Positions 45,177 through 53,364 of a stretch of 64,000 nucleotides of DNA are shown in pieces. The DNA lies in the NCBI GenBank assembly GCA_027485165.1, contig JAIXRN010000066.1:1-64000 (forward strand), given 5' to 3'. How positions within the stretch are numbered: the stretch's first letter is position 1; each line of letters begins with the position of its first letter. The notes beneath the pieces were generated by a model. The model saw only the letters and a list, made by a program, of their open reading frames with translations. It had not been told where the DNA came from and did not search any database. Position numbers and translations under genes: made by a program. Source of the DNA: Rubrivivax sp. (GTDB lineage Bacteria > Pseudomonadota > Gammaproteobacteria > Burkholderiales > Burkholderiaceae_C).

Positions 45177-45189
45177 TGTCCATTGAACA
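45177..45189. promoter_or_regulatory. Candidate CarH operator 1
   Basis: TGTCCATTGAACA is a near-palindrome of the form TGTnnAnTnnACA and lies within a wider inverted repeat (TGTCC...GGACA to 45194). On the minus strand TATTAT lies just downstream toward carH (45158-45163), so a repressor here could block carH transcription. MerR/CarH operators in other species share TGTnnA-type half-sites. Confidence 0.45.
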
Positions 45190-45295
45190 GGACAGAAGCG
45201 CTGCGGCCAAGCCGAGAACAGACCCCGAAACCCGCCCGGAAGCTGACCCGAGGTCGGCCACTGGCAGGGCAATTACCGCATAGTCGCAAAGTGAC

Positions 45296-45308
45296 TGTAT
45301 AGTTCACA
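45296..45308. promoter_or_regulatory. Candidate CarH operator 2
   Basis: TGTATAGTTCACA has the same TGTnnAnTnnACA layout as operator 1, 119 bases away. It overlaps a -10-like TATAGT (45298-45303) reading toward the FAD gene, so binding would block that promoter. No good -35 is visible. Confidence 0.45.
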
Positions 45309-45586
45309 TCACAATGCCGGCGGTCTGGTTGCCCGCGCCCAAGACCGGGCCTGGCAACCAACCCGCGGAACCCTGCGTACACCTGACACATGACGACCCC
45401 GCATCGCCCGAGCTTGCAGCGCTCCCGCCGCGCCCCAGCCCCCAGCCGCCGGCCCCAGGCGGGCTGCGGCGGGGAACTTTCTGCGCCCAGGCGGTCACCA
45501 AGTTCGGGTCTCGCTGCACAGGTCGTGAGACAGGTTTTTCTGTCGCGCAGACGGGCAGCCCGTCTGCCTGGAATCCCCGGGCGCTA

Positions 45587-45613
45587 CTCCTCCTCCTCCC
45601 TCCCTCCCTCCTT
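45587..45613 (+). other. Pyrimidine tract, possible G-quadruplex on the minus strand
   Basis: Twenty-seven uninterrupted C/T bases. The minus strand has three GGG runs and several GG runs separated by single A residues, which could fold as a G-quadruplex. It lies 60-80 bases before the proposed GTG start of the FAD gene. Confidence 0.4.
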
Positions 45614-45670
45614 GGCCCGGGGGCGCTGCGCGACAGCCTTTGCTTCGGTGCCTGGCGCCGCAGGTCTGTC

Positions 45671-47047
45671 GTGACCGCGCCCAGCCACCTGCAGCCCGCG
45701 CACCGGGCGATTCGCCCCGCCGGCGCCCGTGCGCCGCGCGTGGCGGTCGTGGGGTCGGGCATCGCCGGCCTGGCCAGCGCCTACGAACTGGCGCAAGACG
45801 CCCAGGTCACTCTGTATGAAGCCGGCGACTACTTCGGCGGCCACACCCACACCGTCGACATCACCTTGCCCGGGGCCGACGGCCAGCCGGTGCGCCACGG
45901 CGTGGACACCGGCTTCCTGGTCTTCAACCACCGCACCTACCCGCAGCTGATCGCCCTGTTTGCACAGCTGGGGGTGGAAACGGCGGCGTCTGACATGTCG
46001 TTTTCAGTGCAGGCGCCGGGCCTTGAATGGAGCGGCTGCAACCTGAACACCGTGTTCGCGCAGCGCAGCAACCTGTTCAAGCCGCGCTTCCTGGGCATGC
46101 TGGCCGACATCCTGCGCTTCAACAAGCTGTGCACCGGGCTGGCCCAGCGCGGGCTGGACGCCGAGCTGGCCGAACCCATCGGCGCGTTCCTGGACCGCCA
46201 GGGCTTCGGCCAGCGTTTCCGCGACGGCTACTTCCTGCCGATGATCGGCTGCATCTGGTCCTGCCCCACCGACCAGATGCTGCAGTTCCCGGTCGGCACG
46301 ATGATCCGCTTCTGCCACAACCACGGCCTGATCCAGGTCGCCGACCGGCCGCAGTGGCACACCGTACGCGGCGGCGCCAAGCACTATGTGGACAAGCTGC
46401 TGGCCGGCATTCCCGACGCGCGGCTGAACACCCCCGTCCGCGCACTGAAGCGCGTGGAAGACGGCCACGCGGTGATGCTGCACACCGACGAAGGCGCAGA
46501 ACGCTACGACCATGTCGTGTTGGCCTGCCACAGCGACCAGAGCCTGGCCCTGCTGGCCGACGCCAACCCGGCAGAACGTGCCGTGCTGGGCGCTGTGCGC
46601 TACCACCCCAACCGCGCCGTGCTGCACACCGACGTGCGCGTGCTGCCGCGCCGCCGGCTGGCCTGGGCGGCCTGGAACTACGCCCGCGCCGCCGACACCG
46701 CGCGCGAACAGGCCGCCGTGTGCCTGCACTACCTGATCAACCGCCTGCAGCCCCTGCCCTTCGCGCAGCCCGTGGTGGTGTCGCTGAACCCCGACCCCGC
46801 CCGCCTGCCCGACCCCGGCCAGGTTCTGGGCAGCTGGGACTACAGCCACCCGGTGTTCGACGCCGCGGCGGTGGCTGCCCAGCGCCGCCTGCCGGACATC
46901 CAGGCCCGGCACGGCGTGTCGTTCTGCGGCGCCTGGACGCGCTACGGCTTCCACGAAGACGGACTGATGTCGGCGCAGGACGTGGTGGCGCGGCTGCGTC
47001 GCCAGTGGCAGGCCCAGGGCGTGCAGCGGGAGCCCGCGGCAGCATGA
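45671..47047 (+). CDS. FAD-dependent amine-oxidase-like oxidoreductase of the light-lipid cluster
   Basis: A 458-residue flavoprotein. VAVVGSGIAGLASAYEL (near 23) binds FAD, followed by TLYEAGDYFGGHTHTVDI. MIGCIWSCPTDQMLQFP and GVSFCGAWTRYGFHEDGL are shared with the conserved flavoprotein that sits beside DUF1365 and Cfa in light- or singlet-oxygen-induced operons. It may desaturate or oxidise methylated acyl chains. Start chosen at GTG 45671 with AGG seven bases upstream. It overlaps the DUF1365 start (ATGA). Confidence 0.85.
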   Translation: MTAPSHLQPAHRAIRPAGARAPRVAVVGSGIAGLASAYELAQDAQVTLYEAGDYFGGHTHTVDITLPGADGQPVRHGVDTGFLVFNHRTYPQLIALFAQLGVETAASDMSFSVQAPGLEWSGCNLNTVFAQRSNLFKPRFLGMLADILRFNKLCTGLAQRGLDAELAEPIGAFLDRQGFGQRFRDGYFLPMIGCIWSCPTDQMLQFPVGTMIRFCHNHGLIQVADRPQWHTVRGGAKHYVDKLLAGIPDARLNTPVRALKRVEDGHAVMLHTDEGAERYDHVVLACHSDQSLALLADANPAERAVLGAVRYHPNRAVLHTDVRVLPRRRLAWAAWNYARAADTAREQAAVCLHYLINRLQPLPFAQPVVVSLNPDPARLPDPGQVLGSWDYSHPVFDAAAVAAQRRLPDIQARHGVSFCGAWTRYGFHEDGLMSAQDVVARLRRQWQAQGVQREPAAA

Positions 47048-47139
47048 CGCCAACCCAGATCGGCAGCATGACGCCTACCGAGATCGGCAGCATGACGCCA
47101 TTTCAAACCAGCAGCATGACGCCTACCCCTGCCGGCATG
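47044..47139 (+). repeat. Tandem 24-base repeat carrying in-frame ATG codons
   Basis: Four units start at 47044, 47068, 47092 and 47116. Each opens ATGACGCC; the first two continue ACC-N-AGATCGGCAGC almost identically, the third and fourth have diverged. Each unit provides an ATG in the DUF1365 frame, and the fourth runs into a fifth Met at 47137. Confidence 0.9.
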
Positions 47140-47940
47140 CCGGCCCCGCCCCCGGCATCCGCTGCTGCCCCGGCCACCACGCTGGCACGGGCCCTGCTGG
47201 GCACGGGTGAAGTGCGGCACCGCCGGCTGCGCCCGCGCGTGCACGCCTTCGCCTACCCCACCTATTTCCTGATGTTGCCGCTGCGCAGCCTGCGCACCCA
47301 GCCCGACGCCGCGCTGCGCCGCAACCGCCGCGGCCTGCTGGCCTTCTTTGACGCCGACCACGGCGACGGCCGCGCCGACGCCCTGGCCTGGGTCGACGAA
47401 CTGCTGGAAGCCGAAGGCGTGTTCGCCCCCGGCGAAGCACGCGGCGAAACCTGGCTGCACTGCTACCCGCGCGTGCTGGGCTATGTCTTCAAGCCCGTCA
47501 GCTTCTGGTACTGCCACCGCGCTGACGGCCGGCTTGCGGCCATCGTCGCCGAAGTCAACAACACCTTCGGCGAACGCCACTGCTACCTGCTGGCCGGCCC
47601 GCAGGTGGCGCTGGGGCGCGAACTGCAGGCGCGCAAGGTCTTCCACGTCTCGCCGTTCTGCGACGTGCAGGGGCAATACCGCTTCCGCTTCATGCGCACC
47701 GCAGACCGCACCGTGGCGCGTGTGGACCACGACGACGACGCTGGTGCGCTGCTGCAGACCAGCGTCAGCGGCCGGCTGCAGCCGCTGACCCCGGGCGCCG
47801 TGCGCCGCGTCTTCTTCGGCATGCCGCTGATGACGCTGGGTGTTCTGCTGCGCATCCACTGGCACGCCGTGCAGCTGTGGGCCAAGCGCGTGCCCTTCTT
47901 CAGCAAGCCGGCGCCGCCGCAGGCTTTTGTTTCGCGCTGA
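47044..47940 (+). CDS. DUF1365 family protein
   Basis: A 298-residue protein if read from 47044; about 31 residues shorter if the last repeat ATG (47137) is used. The conserved part starts at LLGTGEVRHRRLRPRVHAF and contains LLAFFDADHGDG, LGYVFKPVSFWYCHR, VNNTFGERHCYLL and KVFHVSPFCDVQGQYRFRF. The family is unknown in function but always travels with this FAD protein and a Cfa-like methyltransferase. Four tandem in-frame ATG codons precede the conserved region. Confidence 0.88.
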   Translation: MTPTQIGSMTPTEIGSMTPFQTSSMTPTPAGMPAPPPASAAAPATTLARALLGTGEVRHRRLRPRVHAFAYPTYFLMLPLRSLRTQPDAALRRNRRGLLAFFDADHGDGRADALAWVDELLEAEGVFAPGEARGETWLHCYPRVLGYVFKPVSFWYCHRADGRLAAIVAEVNNTFGERHCYLLAGPQVALGRELQARKVFHVSPFCDVQGQYRFRFMRTADRTVARVDHDDDAGALLQTSVSGRLQPLTPGAVRRVFFGMPLMTLGVLLRIHWHAVQLWAKRVPFFSKPAPPQAFVSR

Positions 47941-48021
47941 ATACGCGCTGAATTCGCCCTGAAGCCGCCCCGCTGCCGCCCACCCGCTTCCCCGTTCACC
48001 CGACCCTTCACTCCGCTGGCC

Positions 48022-49266
48022 ATGACGACCACTTCCTCAACCCGCAGTTCCACCCCGGCCGACGCTTTCGCATTGCCCACCAGCGCCCCGGCAGCGGCGC
48101 GTGCGGTCTTCCGGCTGCTGAAGAATATTCGTGGCGGCACGCTGGACCTGCAGCTGCCCGACGGCAGCCAGGTGCATTTCGGCCAGGCCGTGGAAGGAGG
48201 CCGGCGCGCCGCGCTGCGGTTGCTGGACTGGAACGTCTGCAGCGCCGCGCTGAAGCGCGGCGACATCGGCTTCGCTGAAAGCTACATCGCCGGCCACTGG
48301 ACCACGCCCGACCTGACGGCGCTGCTGGAGCTGTTCATCGCCAACCGCGACGCGATCGAATCCGTCATCTACGGCACCTGGTGGGGCGGGCTGGCTTATC
48401 GCGTGAAGCACCTGCTGCACCGCAATTCGCGCCGCGGCTCGGCCAAGAACATCCACGCCCACTACGACATCGGCAACCCGTTCTACCGCCTGTGGCTGGA
48501 CGAGACGATGAACTATTCCAGCGCCCTGTTCGAAGGCCGCTACGACCAGGACATGGCTGCCGCGCAAGACGCCAAGGTGCGCCGCGCGCTGCGCGAATGC
48601 CGCGTGCAACCCGGCAGCCGCGTGCTGGAAATCGGCTGCGGCTGGGGCGCACTGGCGGAAAAGGCCACATTGGAGTTCGGCGCCAAGGTGACGGGCGTGA
48701 CACTGTCCAGCGAACAGCTGGCCTGGGCGCAAGAACGCCTGGCACGCGTCGGCCAGTCCCAGCGCGCCGACCTGCGGCTGCAGGACTACCGCGACATCAC
48801 CGATGAGCCCTTCGACGCCATCGCCTCGATCGAGATGTTCGAAGCCGTGGGGCGTGAATACTGGCCCAGCTACTTCGCCACGCTGCGCGACAAGCTCAAG
48901 CCCGGCGGCCACGCCTGCATCCAGACCATCACCATCCGCGACGAGCTGTTTGCGCGCTACGTCAAGAGCACCGACTTCATCCAGCAGTACATCTTCCCCG
49001 GCGGGCTGCTGCCCAGCCCGGCGGCCTTCCGCGCCGAAGCCGCCAAGGTCGGCCTGCAGGTGGTGAACGAACTGGCCTTCGGTGCCGACTATGCCGAGAC
49101 CCTGCGCCGCTGGCGCGCCAGCTTCATGGCCCGCGACCCGCAAGTGCGCCAGCTGGGCTTCGACACCCGCTTCATGCGCATCTGGGAGTTCTACCTGGCG
49201 TACTGCGAAGCGGCCTTTGCCACCGGCAATACCAACGTCATGCAGTTCACGCTGCGGCGCCAGTAA
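48022..49266 (+). CDS. Cyclopropane-fatty-acyl-phospholipid synthase family methyltransferase
   Basis: A 414-residue SAM-dependent enzyme acting on unsaturated phospholipid acyl chains at the inner membrane. KNIHAHYDIGNPFYRLWLD, MNYSSALF and VLEIGCGWGALAEKA (SAM site, near 203) are diagnostic. EMFEAVGREYWPSYF and TDFIQQYIFPGGLLPS follow. In R. sphaeroides a relative (UfaM) forms methylated acyl chains leading to furan fatty acids. The DUF1365/FAD context favours such a specialised product over simple cyclopropanation. An 81-base gap separates it from DUF1365. Confidence 0.88.
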   Translation: MTTTSSTRSSTPADAFALPTSAPAAARAVFRLLKNIRGGTLDLQLPDGSQVHFGQAVEGGRRAALRLLDWNVCSAALKRGDIGFAESYIAGHWTTPDLTALLELFIANRDAIESVIYGTWWGGLAYRVKHLLHRNSRRGSAKNIHAHYDIGNPFYRLWLDETMNYSSALFEGRYDQDMAAAQDAKVRRALRECRVQPGSRVLEIGCGWGALAEKATLEFGAKVTGVTLSSEQLAWAQERLARVGQSQRADLRLQDYRDITDEPFDAIASIEMFEAVGREYWPSYFATLRDKLKPGGHACIQTITIRDELFARYVKSTDFIQQYIFPGGLLPSPAAFRAEAAKVGLQVVNELAFGADYAETLRRWRASFMARDPQVRQLGFDTRFMRIWEFYLAYCEAAFATGNTNVMQFTLRRQ

Positions 49267-49319
49267 CCGCACCCGTGACCGCGCCAGTAGCCGCGTCCGC
49301 AACCGAAAGCCCGCCTGCC

Positions 49320-49880
49320 ATGCCCACCCCGCTGCACCGCCGCCTGTTCCTGCTGGGCGCCGCCGCCCTGGCCCTGCCGGCGCGCGCGGCTGACGCCACG
49401 CCGCCTGAAGTGGCAGGCGAACTGCCGGGCGCCAGGCTGCAGGGCAGCGGCCGGCTGCGCGTGTTCGGCTTCCAGGTCTACGACGCACGCCTGTGGTCGG
49501 CCGCCGCGATGGGCCCCGAACAGTGGTCCACCGCACCGTTGGCGCTGGAACTGCAGTACCTGCGCAAGCTGGACGGGCAGGCGATTGCCGAACGCTCGCT
49601 GGACGAAATGCGGCGTCAGGGCGACATCGCCAGCGCCAAGGCCGAACGCTGGCTGGCCGAGATGAAGAAGCTCTTCCCTGATGTGGCCGCCGGCGACCGC
49701 ATCACCGGCGTGCAGCTGCCCGGCACCGGCACGCGCTTCTTCGTCAACGGCAAGCTGAAGGGCGAAGTTCGCGACGCTGAATTCACGCGCTGGTTCTTCG
49801 GCATCTGGCTGTCGCCGCGCACCAGCGAACCCGCTATGCGCGACGCCCTGCTGGGCGGCGCGGCACCCGCGGCGCGATGA
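49320..49880 (+). CDS. Chalcone-isomerase-like exported protein
   Basis: A 186-residue protein. MPTPLHRRLFLLGAAALALP ending at ARA is a signal peptide, so it is periplasmic. LQGSGRLRVFGFQVYDARLW and ITGVQLPGTGTRFFVNGKLKGEV are typical of the bacterial chalcone-isomerase-like family, whose members bind fatty acids or have unknown roles. ATG 49320 is preferred over a GTG at 49275 that would extend the signal. Four-base overlap with the MFS gene. Confidence 0.82.
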   Translation: MPTPLHRRLFLLGAAALALPARAADATPPEVAGELPGARLQGSGRLRVFGFQVYDARLWSAAAMGPEQWSTAPLALELQYLRKLDGQAIAERSLDEMRRQGDIASAKAERWLAEMKKLFPDVAAGDRITGVQLPGTGTRFFVNGKLKGEVRDAEFTRWFFGIWLSPRTSEPAMRDALLGGAAPAAR

Positions 49881-51178
49881 CGCCGGCCCCGCAGGGCTCG
49901 GCAGCGCTTTGGCGCGGCGGCTGGCGCCAGGGCCTGGCCTATGGCGGCCTGGGCCTACCGCTGGCCTTTGTGGCCCTGCCGCTGTACGTCATCCTGCCCA
50001 ACCACTACGCGGCCGAATTCGGCATCCCGCTGGCCACACTGGGGGCCATGTTGCTGGCCGCACGCCTGCTGGACGCCTTCGTCGACCCCTTCATCGGCCG
50101 CTGGGTGGACGGCTGGTTCACGCAGTCGGTGCGGCGCGTGCTGGGCTTTGCGGTGGCCGCGGCGCTGGTGCTGGCGCTGGGCTTTCGCGGCCTGTTCTTC
50201 CCGCCTGTGGACGGCGGCACGGCGCTGCTGGCCTGGTGCTTCGCGCTGCTGGCCGTCACCTACCTGAGCTTCAGCGTGCTGACCGTGCTGCACCAGGCCT
50301 GGGGCGCGCGGCTGGGCGGCGACGAAGGCCAGCGCGCGCGCATCGTGTCCTGGCGCGAAGGTTTGTCGCTGGTGGGGGTGCTGGTGGCCAGCGTGCTGCC
50401 TTCGGTGGCTGGGCTGTCGGTGTCCACCATCGTCTTCGCCGTGCTGCTGGCCGCTGGCGTGGCCTGGCTGGCGCGCGCGCCACAGCCGCGCATCGGGCAA
50501 GCGCCAGGGCAGCTGCCGTCGATGGCCGAGCCGCTGCGCACGCCAGCCTTCCGCCAGTTGCTGCTGATCTACCTGGTCAACGGCGTGGCCAGCGCGGTGC
50601 CGGCCACCCTGGTGCTGTTCTTCATCCGCGATCGGCTGCAGGCGCCCACGTTTGAACCGCTGTTCCTGGCCAGCTACTTCGCGGCCGGCGCGCTGTCGAT
50701 GCCGCTGTGGGTGCGCGCCGTGTCGCGCTTCGGCCTGGCGCCGGCCTGGCTAGGGGGCATGCTGCTGGCGGTGGCCACTTTCGCCTGGGCCACGCTGCTG
50801 GGCGCGGGCGACGTCACGGGCTTCGTCATCGTCTGCATCGCCAGCGGCATTGCGCTGGGGGCCGACCTGTCGCTGCCCGGCGCGCTGCTGGCCGGCGTCA
50901 TCCAGCGCGCTGGCCATGGCGAACGCCTGGAAGGCGGCTACTTCGGCTGGTGGAACTTCGCCACCAAGCTGAACCTGGCCCTGGCCGCCGGCATCGCGCT
51001 GCCGCTGCTGGGCGTGTTCGGCTACGCCCCTGGCGCACAGGACGCTGACGCGCTGCGCGCCCTGACCATCGCCTACTGCCTGCTGCCCTGCGCCCTGAAG
51101 CTGCTGGCTGCAGGCTTGCTTTACGGGCTGTGGATCCGCCCGCGCATCGAATCCCTTCCCTTGAAAGCCACACCATGA
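49877..51178 (+). CDS. MFS transporter, GPH/MFS_2-like
   Basis: A 433-residue inner-membrane protein with about 12 helices. LPLYVILPNHYAAEFGIPLA and LDAFVDPFIGRWVDGW resemble the melibiose-permease (GPH) group. It sits between a chalcone-isomerase-like gene and a DUF3833 lipoprotein with ATGA overlaps on both sides. Its cargo is unknown; the context suggests a lipid-derived compound. Confidence 0.83.
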   Translation: MTPAPQGSAALWRGGWRQGLAYGGLGLPLAFVALPLYVILPNHYAAEFGIPLATLGAMLLAARLLDAFVDPFIGRWVDGWFTQSVRRVLGFAVAAALVLALGFRGLFFPPVDGGTALLAWCFALLAVTYLSFSVLTVLHQAWGARLGGDEGQRARIVSWREGLSLVGVLVASVLPSVAGLSVSTIVFAVLLAAGVAWLARAPQPRIGQAPGQLPSMAEPLRTPAFRQLLLIYLVNGVASAVPATLVLFFIRDRLQAPTFEPLFLASYFAAGALSMPLWVRAVSRFGLAPAWLGGMLLAVATFAWATLLGAGDVTGFVIVCIASGIALGADLSLPGALLAGVIQRAGHGERLEGGYFGWWNFATKLNLALAAGIALPLLGVFGYAPGAQDADALRALTIAYCLLPCALKLLAAGLLYGLWIRPRIESLPLKATP

Positions 51179-51711
51179 ACCGTCGACTTGCCCTGCTCAG
51201 CGCTGCTGTCGCAGCCGCCCTGGCCCTGGCGGGCTGTGCCGCGCCCGCGCCGGCCGACTACGCGAAGGAAAAGCCGGTCCTGGACCTGAAGACCTACTTC
51301 AACGGCCCGATGGTGGCGCACGGCATCTTCACCGACCGTTCGGGCAAGGTGGCGCGCCGCTTCACGGTGCAGATGACCGGCACCTGGCAGGGCAACCAGG
51401 GCACGCTGGACGAACGCTTCACCTACAGCGACGGCAAGACCGAACGCCGCGTTTGGCGCCTGACGGACCTGGGCAATGGCCGCTGGAGCGGCCGCGCCGA
51501 CGACGTGGTCGGCGAAGCCGTGGGCATCGCGGCGGGCAATGCGCTGAACTGGCAGTACACGCTGAAGCTGCCGGTGGACGACAAAGTCTACGAAGTGCAG
51601 TTCGACGACTGGATGTACCTGATGGACGACAAGGTGATGCTGAACAAGGCGGTGATGAGCAAGTTCGGCATCCGCCTGGGCGAAGTGACGCTATCGTTCT
51701 ACAAGCCTTGA
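51175..51711 (+). CDS. DUF3833 family lipoprotein
   Basis: A 178-residue lipoprotein; the signal ends at LALAGC with Cys20. LDLKTYFNGPMVAHGIFTDR and the end NKAVMSKFGIRLGEVTLSF are the family marks. DUF3833 proteins have a lipocalin-like beta pattern and recur in clusters with Cfa and SDR genes. Function unknown. Confidence 0.87.
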   Translation: MNRRLALLSAAVAAALALAGCAAPAPADYAKEKPVLDLKTYFNGPMVAHGIFTDRSGKVARRFTVQMTGTWQGNQGTLDERFTYSDGKTERRVWRLTDLGNGRWSGRADDVVGEAVGIAAGNALNWQYTLKLPVDDKVYEVQFDDWMYLMDDKVMLNKAVMSKFGIRLGEVTLSFYKP

Positions 51712-51757
51712 AGCACGCTGCACCAGCGGCCGGGCCCGCAACAACGAGAAGGCCTGC

Positions 51758-52543
51758 ATGGCACTGAACCCCCGCATCGACACCTGGGCCGGGCGCACCG
51801 TCTGGCTGGTGGGCGCTTCCACCGGCATCGGCCGCGCCACCGCCGAAAGGCTGCATGGCCTGGGCGCGAAAGTCGTGGTGTCGGCACGCAGCCGGCAGGC
51901 GCTGGATGAATTCGCCGCCGCCCACCCGGGCAGCGAAGCCCTGAGCCTGGACGCCACCGACCGCGACGCGATGCGCGCGGCCGCCGCGGGCATCGTGCAG
52001 CGCCACGGCCGCATTGACCTGGTGGCCTATTTCGCCGGCACCTACACGCCGATGCGCGCGACCGAATTCGACCTGGACACAGCCCTGCGCCATGTGCAGG
52101 TGAACTACGTCGGCGCGCTGTACCTGCTGGACGCCGTGCTGCCCACCCTGCTGGCCCAGGGCCGCGCCCGGCAGCCGGCGCACATCAGCCTGGTGTCCAG
52201 CGTGGCGGGCTTCCGCGGGCTGCCGCAGTCCCTGGCCTATGGGCCCACGAAAGCGGCGCTGATCAACCTGGCCGAAACCCTTTACATGGACCTGGAAGAC
52301 AGCCATGTGGGCGTGTCCGTCATCAACCCCGGCTTCGTCGAAACCCCGCTGACGGCGCAGAACGCCTTCAAGATGCCAGCGCTCATCACCCCCGCGCAGG
52401 CCGCGCTGGAAGTGGTGAAGGGCTGGGAGAAGGGCGAATTCGAGATCCACTTCCCCAAGCGCTTCACGCTTTGGCTGAAGGGCCTGCGGCACTTGCCCTA
52501 CACGGCCTATTTCGCCGCCGTGCGGCGGTCCACCGGGCTGTGA
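51758..52543 (+). CDS. Short-chain dehydrogenase/reductase
   Basis: A 261-residue Rossmann enzyme. WLVGASTGIGRATAERL is the cofactor motif, ISLVSSVAG carries the catalytic Ser and LAYGPTKAAL the Tyr-Lys pair. It probably oxidises or reduces an alcohol or ketone on an acyl-derived intermediate. It is coupled to the NTF2-like gene by a GTGA overlap. Confidence 0.9.
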   Translation: MALNPRIDTWAGRTVWLVGASTGIGRATAERLHGLGAKVVVSARSRQALDEFAAAHPGSEALSLDATDRDAMRAAAAGIVQRHGRIDLVAYFAGTYTPMRATEFDLDTALRHVQVNYVGALYLLDAVLPTLLAQGRARQPAHISLVSSVAGFRGLPQSLAYGPTKAALINLAETLYMDLEDSHVGVSVINPGFVETPLTAQNAFKMPALITPAQAALEVVKGWEKGEFEIHFPKRFTLWLKGLRHLPYTAYFAAVRRSTGL

Positions 52544-52983
52544 TCGACCCTGTCGCTGCCGAAGCCGCGGTGGTGCGTATCCGCGCCGCCTTCGAGACGC
52601 TGACGCCGGCCAGCCTGGCGCAGCTGGACGAGGTCTACACCGCCGACGCCAGCTTCAAGGACCCGTTTAACGAAGTGCGCGGCGTGCCCGCCATCCGCGC
52701 CATCTTCGAGCACATGTTCCGCACACTCGAAGGCCCGCGCTTCGTCGTCCGCGACGTGGTGGTGCAGGGCGGGCAGTGCTTCCTGACCTGGGACTTCCTG
52801 TTCCGCCAGCCGCGTATGGGCCCTCAGGAACAATGCATCCGCGGCAGCAGCCATCTGCGCCTGGCCGACGACGGCCGCATCGCCATGCACCGCGACTACT
52901 GGGACGCCGCTGAAGAGCTGTACGAAAAGATCCCCGTGCTGGGCGCGTTGATGCGCTGGCTGAAGCGGCGCGCGAGCAGTTAA
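52540..52983 (+). CDS. NTF2/SnoaL-like protein
   Basis: A 147-residue single-domain protein starting at GTG 52540. LDEVYTADASFKDPFNEVRG and IRGSSHLRLADDGRIAMHRDYWDAAEE form the cone-shaped NTF2 pocket. Members of this cluster often carry one; a role in binding or isomerising a small hydrophobic substrate is inferred. It is the last gene of the cluster. Confidence 0.83.
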   Translation: MIDPVAAEAAVVRIRAAFETLTPASLAQLDEVYTADASFKDPFNEVRGVPAIRAIFEHMFRTLEGPRFVVRDVVVQGGQCFLTWDFLFRQPRMGPQEQCIRGSSHLRLADDGRIAMHRDYWDAAEELYEKIPVLGALMRWLKRRASS

Positions 52984-53043
52984 CGCGACGGCTGAGAGCG
53001 ACGATCGTTGGCTGCAACGCTCCTCGGCTGAGCGTCTGCTGGC

Positions 53044-53074
53044 GGCCCAGAGCGGCCTTCGGCCGCTCTGGGCC
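53044..53074. terminator. 14-bp-stem hairpin, copy 1
   Basis: GGCCCAGAGCGGCC, loop TTC, then the exact reverse complement. It is the first of two copies in this intergenic region and lies 61 bases after the stop of the NTF2-like gene. Confidence 0.55.
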
Positions 53075-53271
53075 TTCGGGCCCGTCCGTTTCGCACCCCC
53101 GTGCCCCCGCCGAGCGGGGGTTCCAGCGTGATGCTTGAGCCGGCCTTGCGGCCGTCAAGGCGCTCGCGACCAGGCTGCACGTCGCTTGGAGCGGCGGACA
53201 GGCCGATGTGTCGAACACGCTGGAGCCCCCTCCTGGAGGGGGCTGGGGGGAGCGGTGTGTCCGGGCCCCTG

Positions 53272-53302
53272 GGCCCAGAGCGGCCGCAGGCCGCTCTGGG
53301 CC
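53272..53302. terminator. 14-bp-stem hairpin, copy 2
   Basis: Same 14-base arms as copy 1 with loop GCA. It lies 63 bases beyond the stop of the minus-strand TonB-like gene. Confidence 0.5.
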
Positions 53303-53364
53303 GATTGCGGACCTCCGCCAGGGAAGCCAAGCCTCGTCAGAAAGCGCCCGACTTCAATAGGCTG

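Larger units (their letters stand above)
45013..45670. other. Regulatory intergenic region between carH and the lipid operon
   Basis: About 658 bases without a convincing gene. It contains two 13-bp palindromes (45177 and 45296), an 8-bp-stem hairpin (CAGACGGG/CCCGTCTG, 45548-45566) and a 27-base pyrimidine tract (45587-45613). The frame of the downstream FAD gene stays open through the last 350 bases, so a longer N-terminus is possible, but its composition (Leu and Pro runs) is not protein-like. I looked for a cobalamin riboswitch and did not find one. Confidence 0.6.
52984..53364. repeat. Hairpin-rich intergenic repeat region (REP-like)
   Basis: No gene is seen in these 381 bases. Two inverted repeats with an identical 14-bp stem occur in the same orientation (53044-53074 and 53272-53302), differing only in the loop (TTC or GCA). 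Between them are a second hairpin of C5/G5 runs (about 53103-53118) and another (GCCCCCT/AGGGGGC, 53225-53243). It separates the light-lipid operon from a convergent gene and may end both transcripts. Confidence 0.75.

Noticed and set aside
45013-45670. Cobalamin riboswitch before the FAD gene
   Set aside because: A GCCACTGG sequence at about 45257 looked like part of a B12 element, but the GGTGnnA and B12-box core are missing. Control by CarH protein explains the B12 link better.
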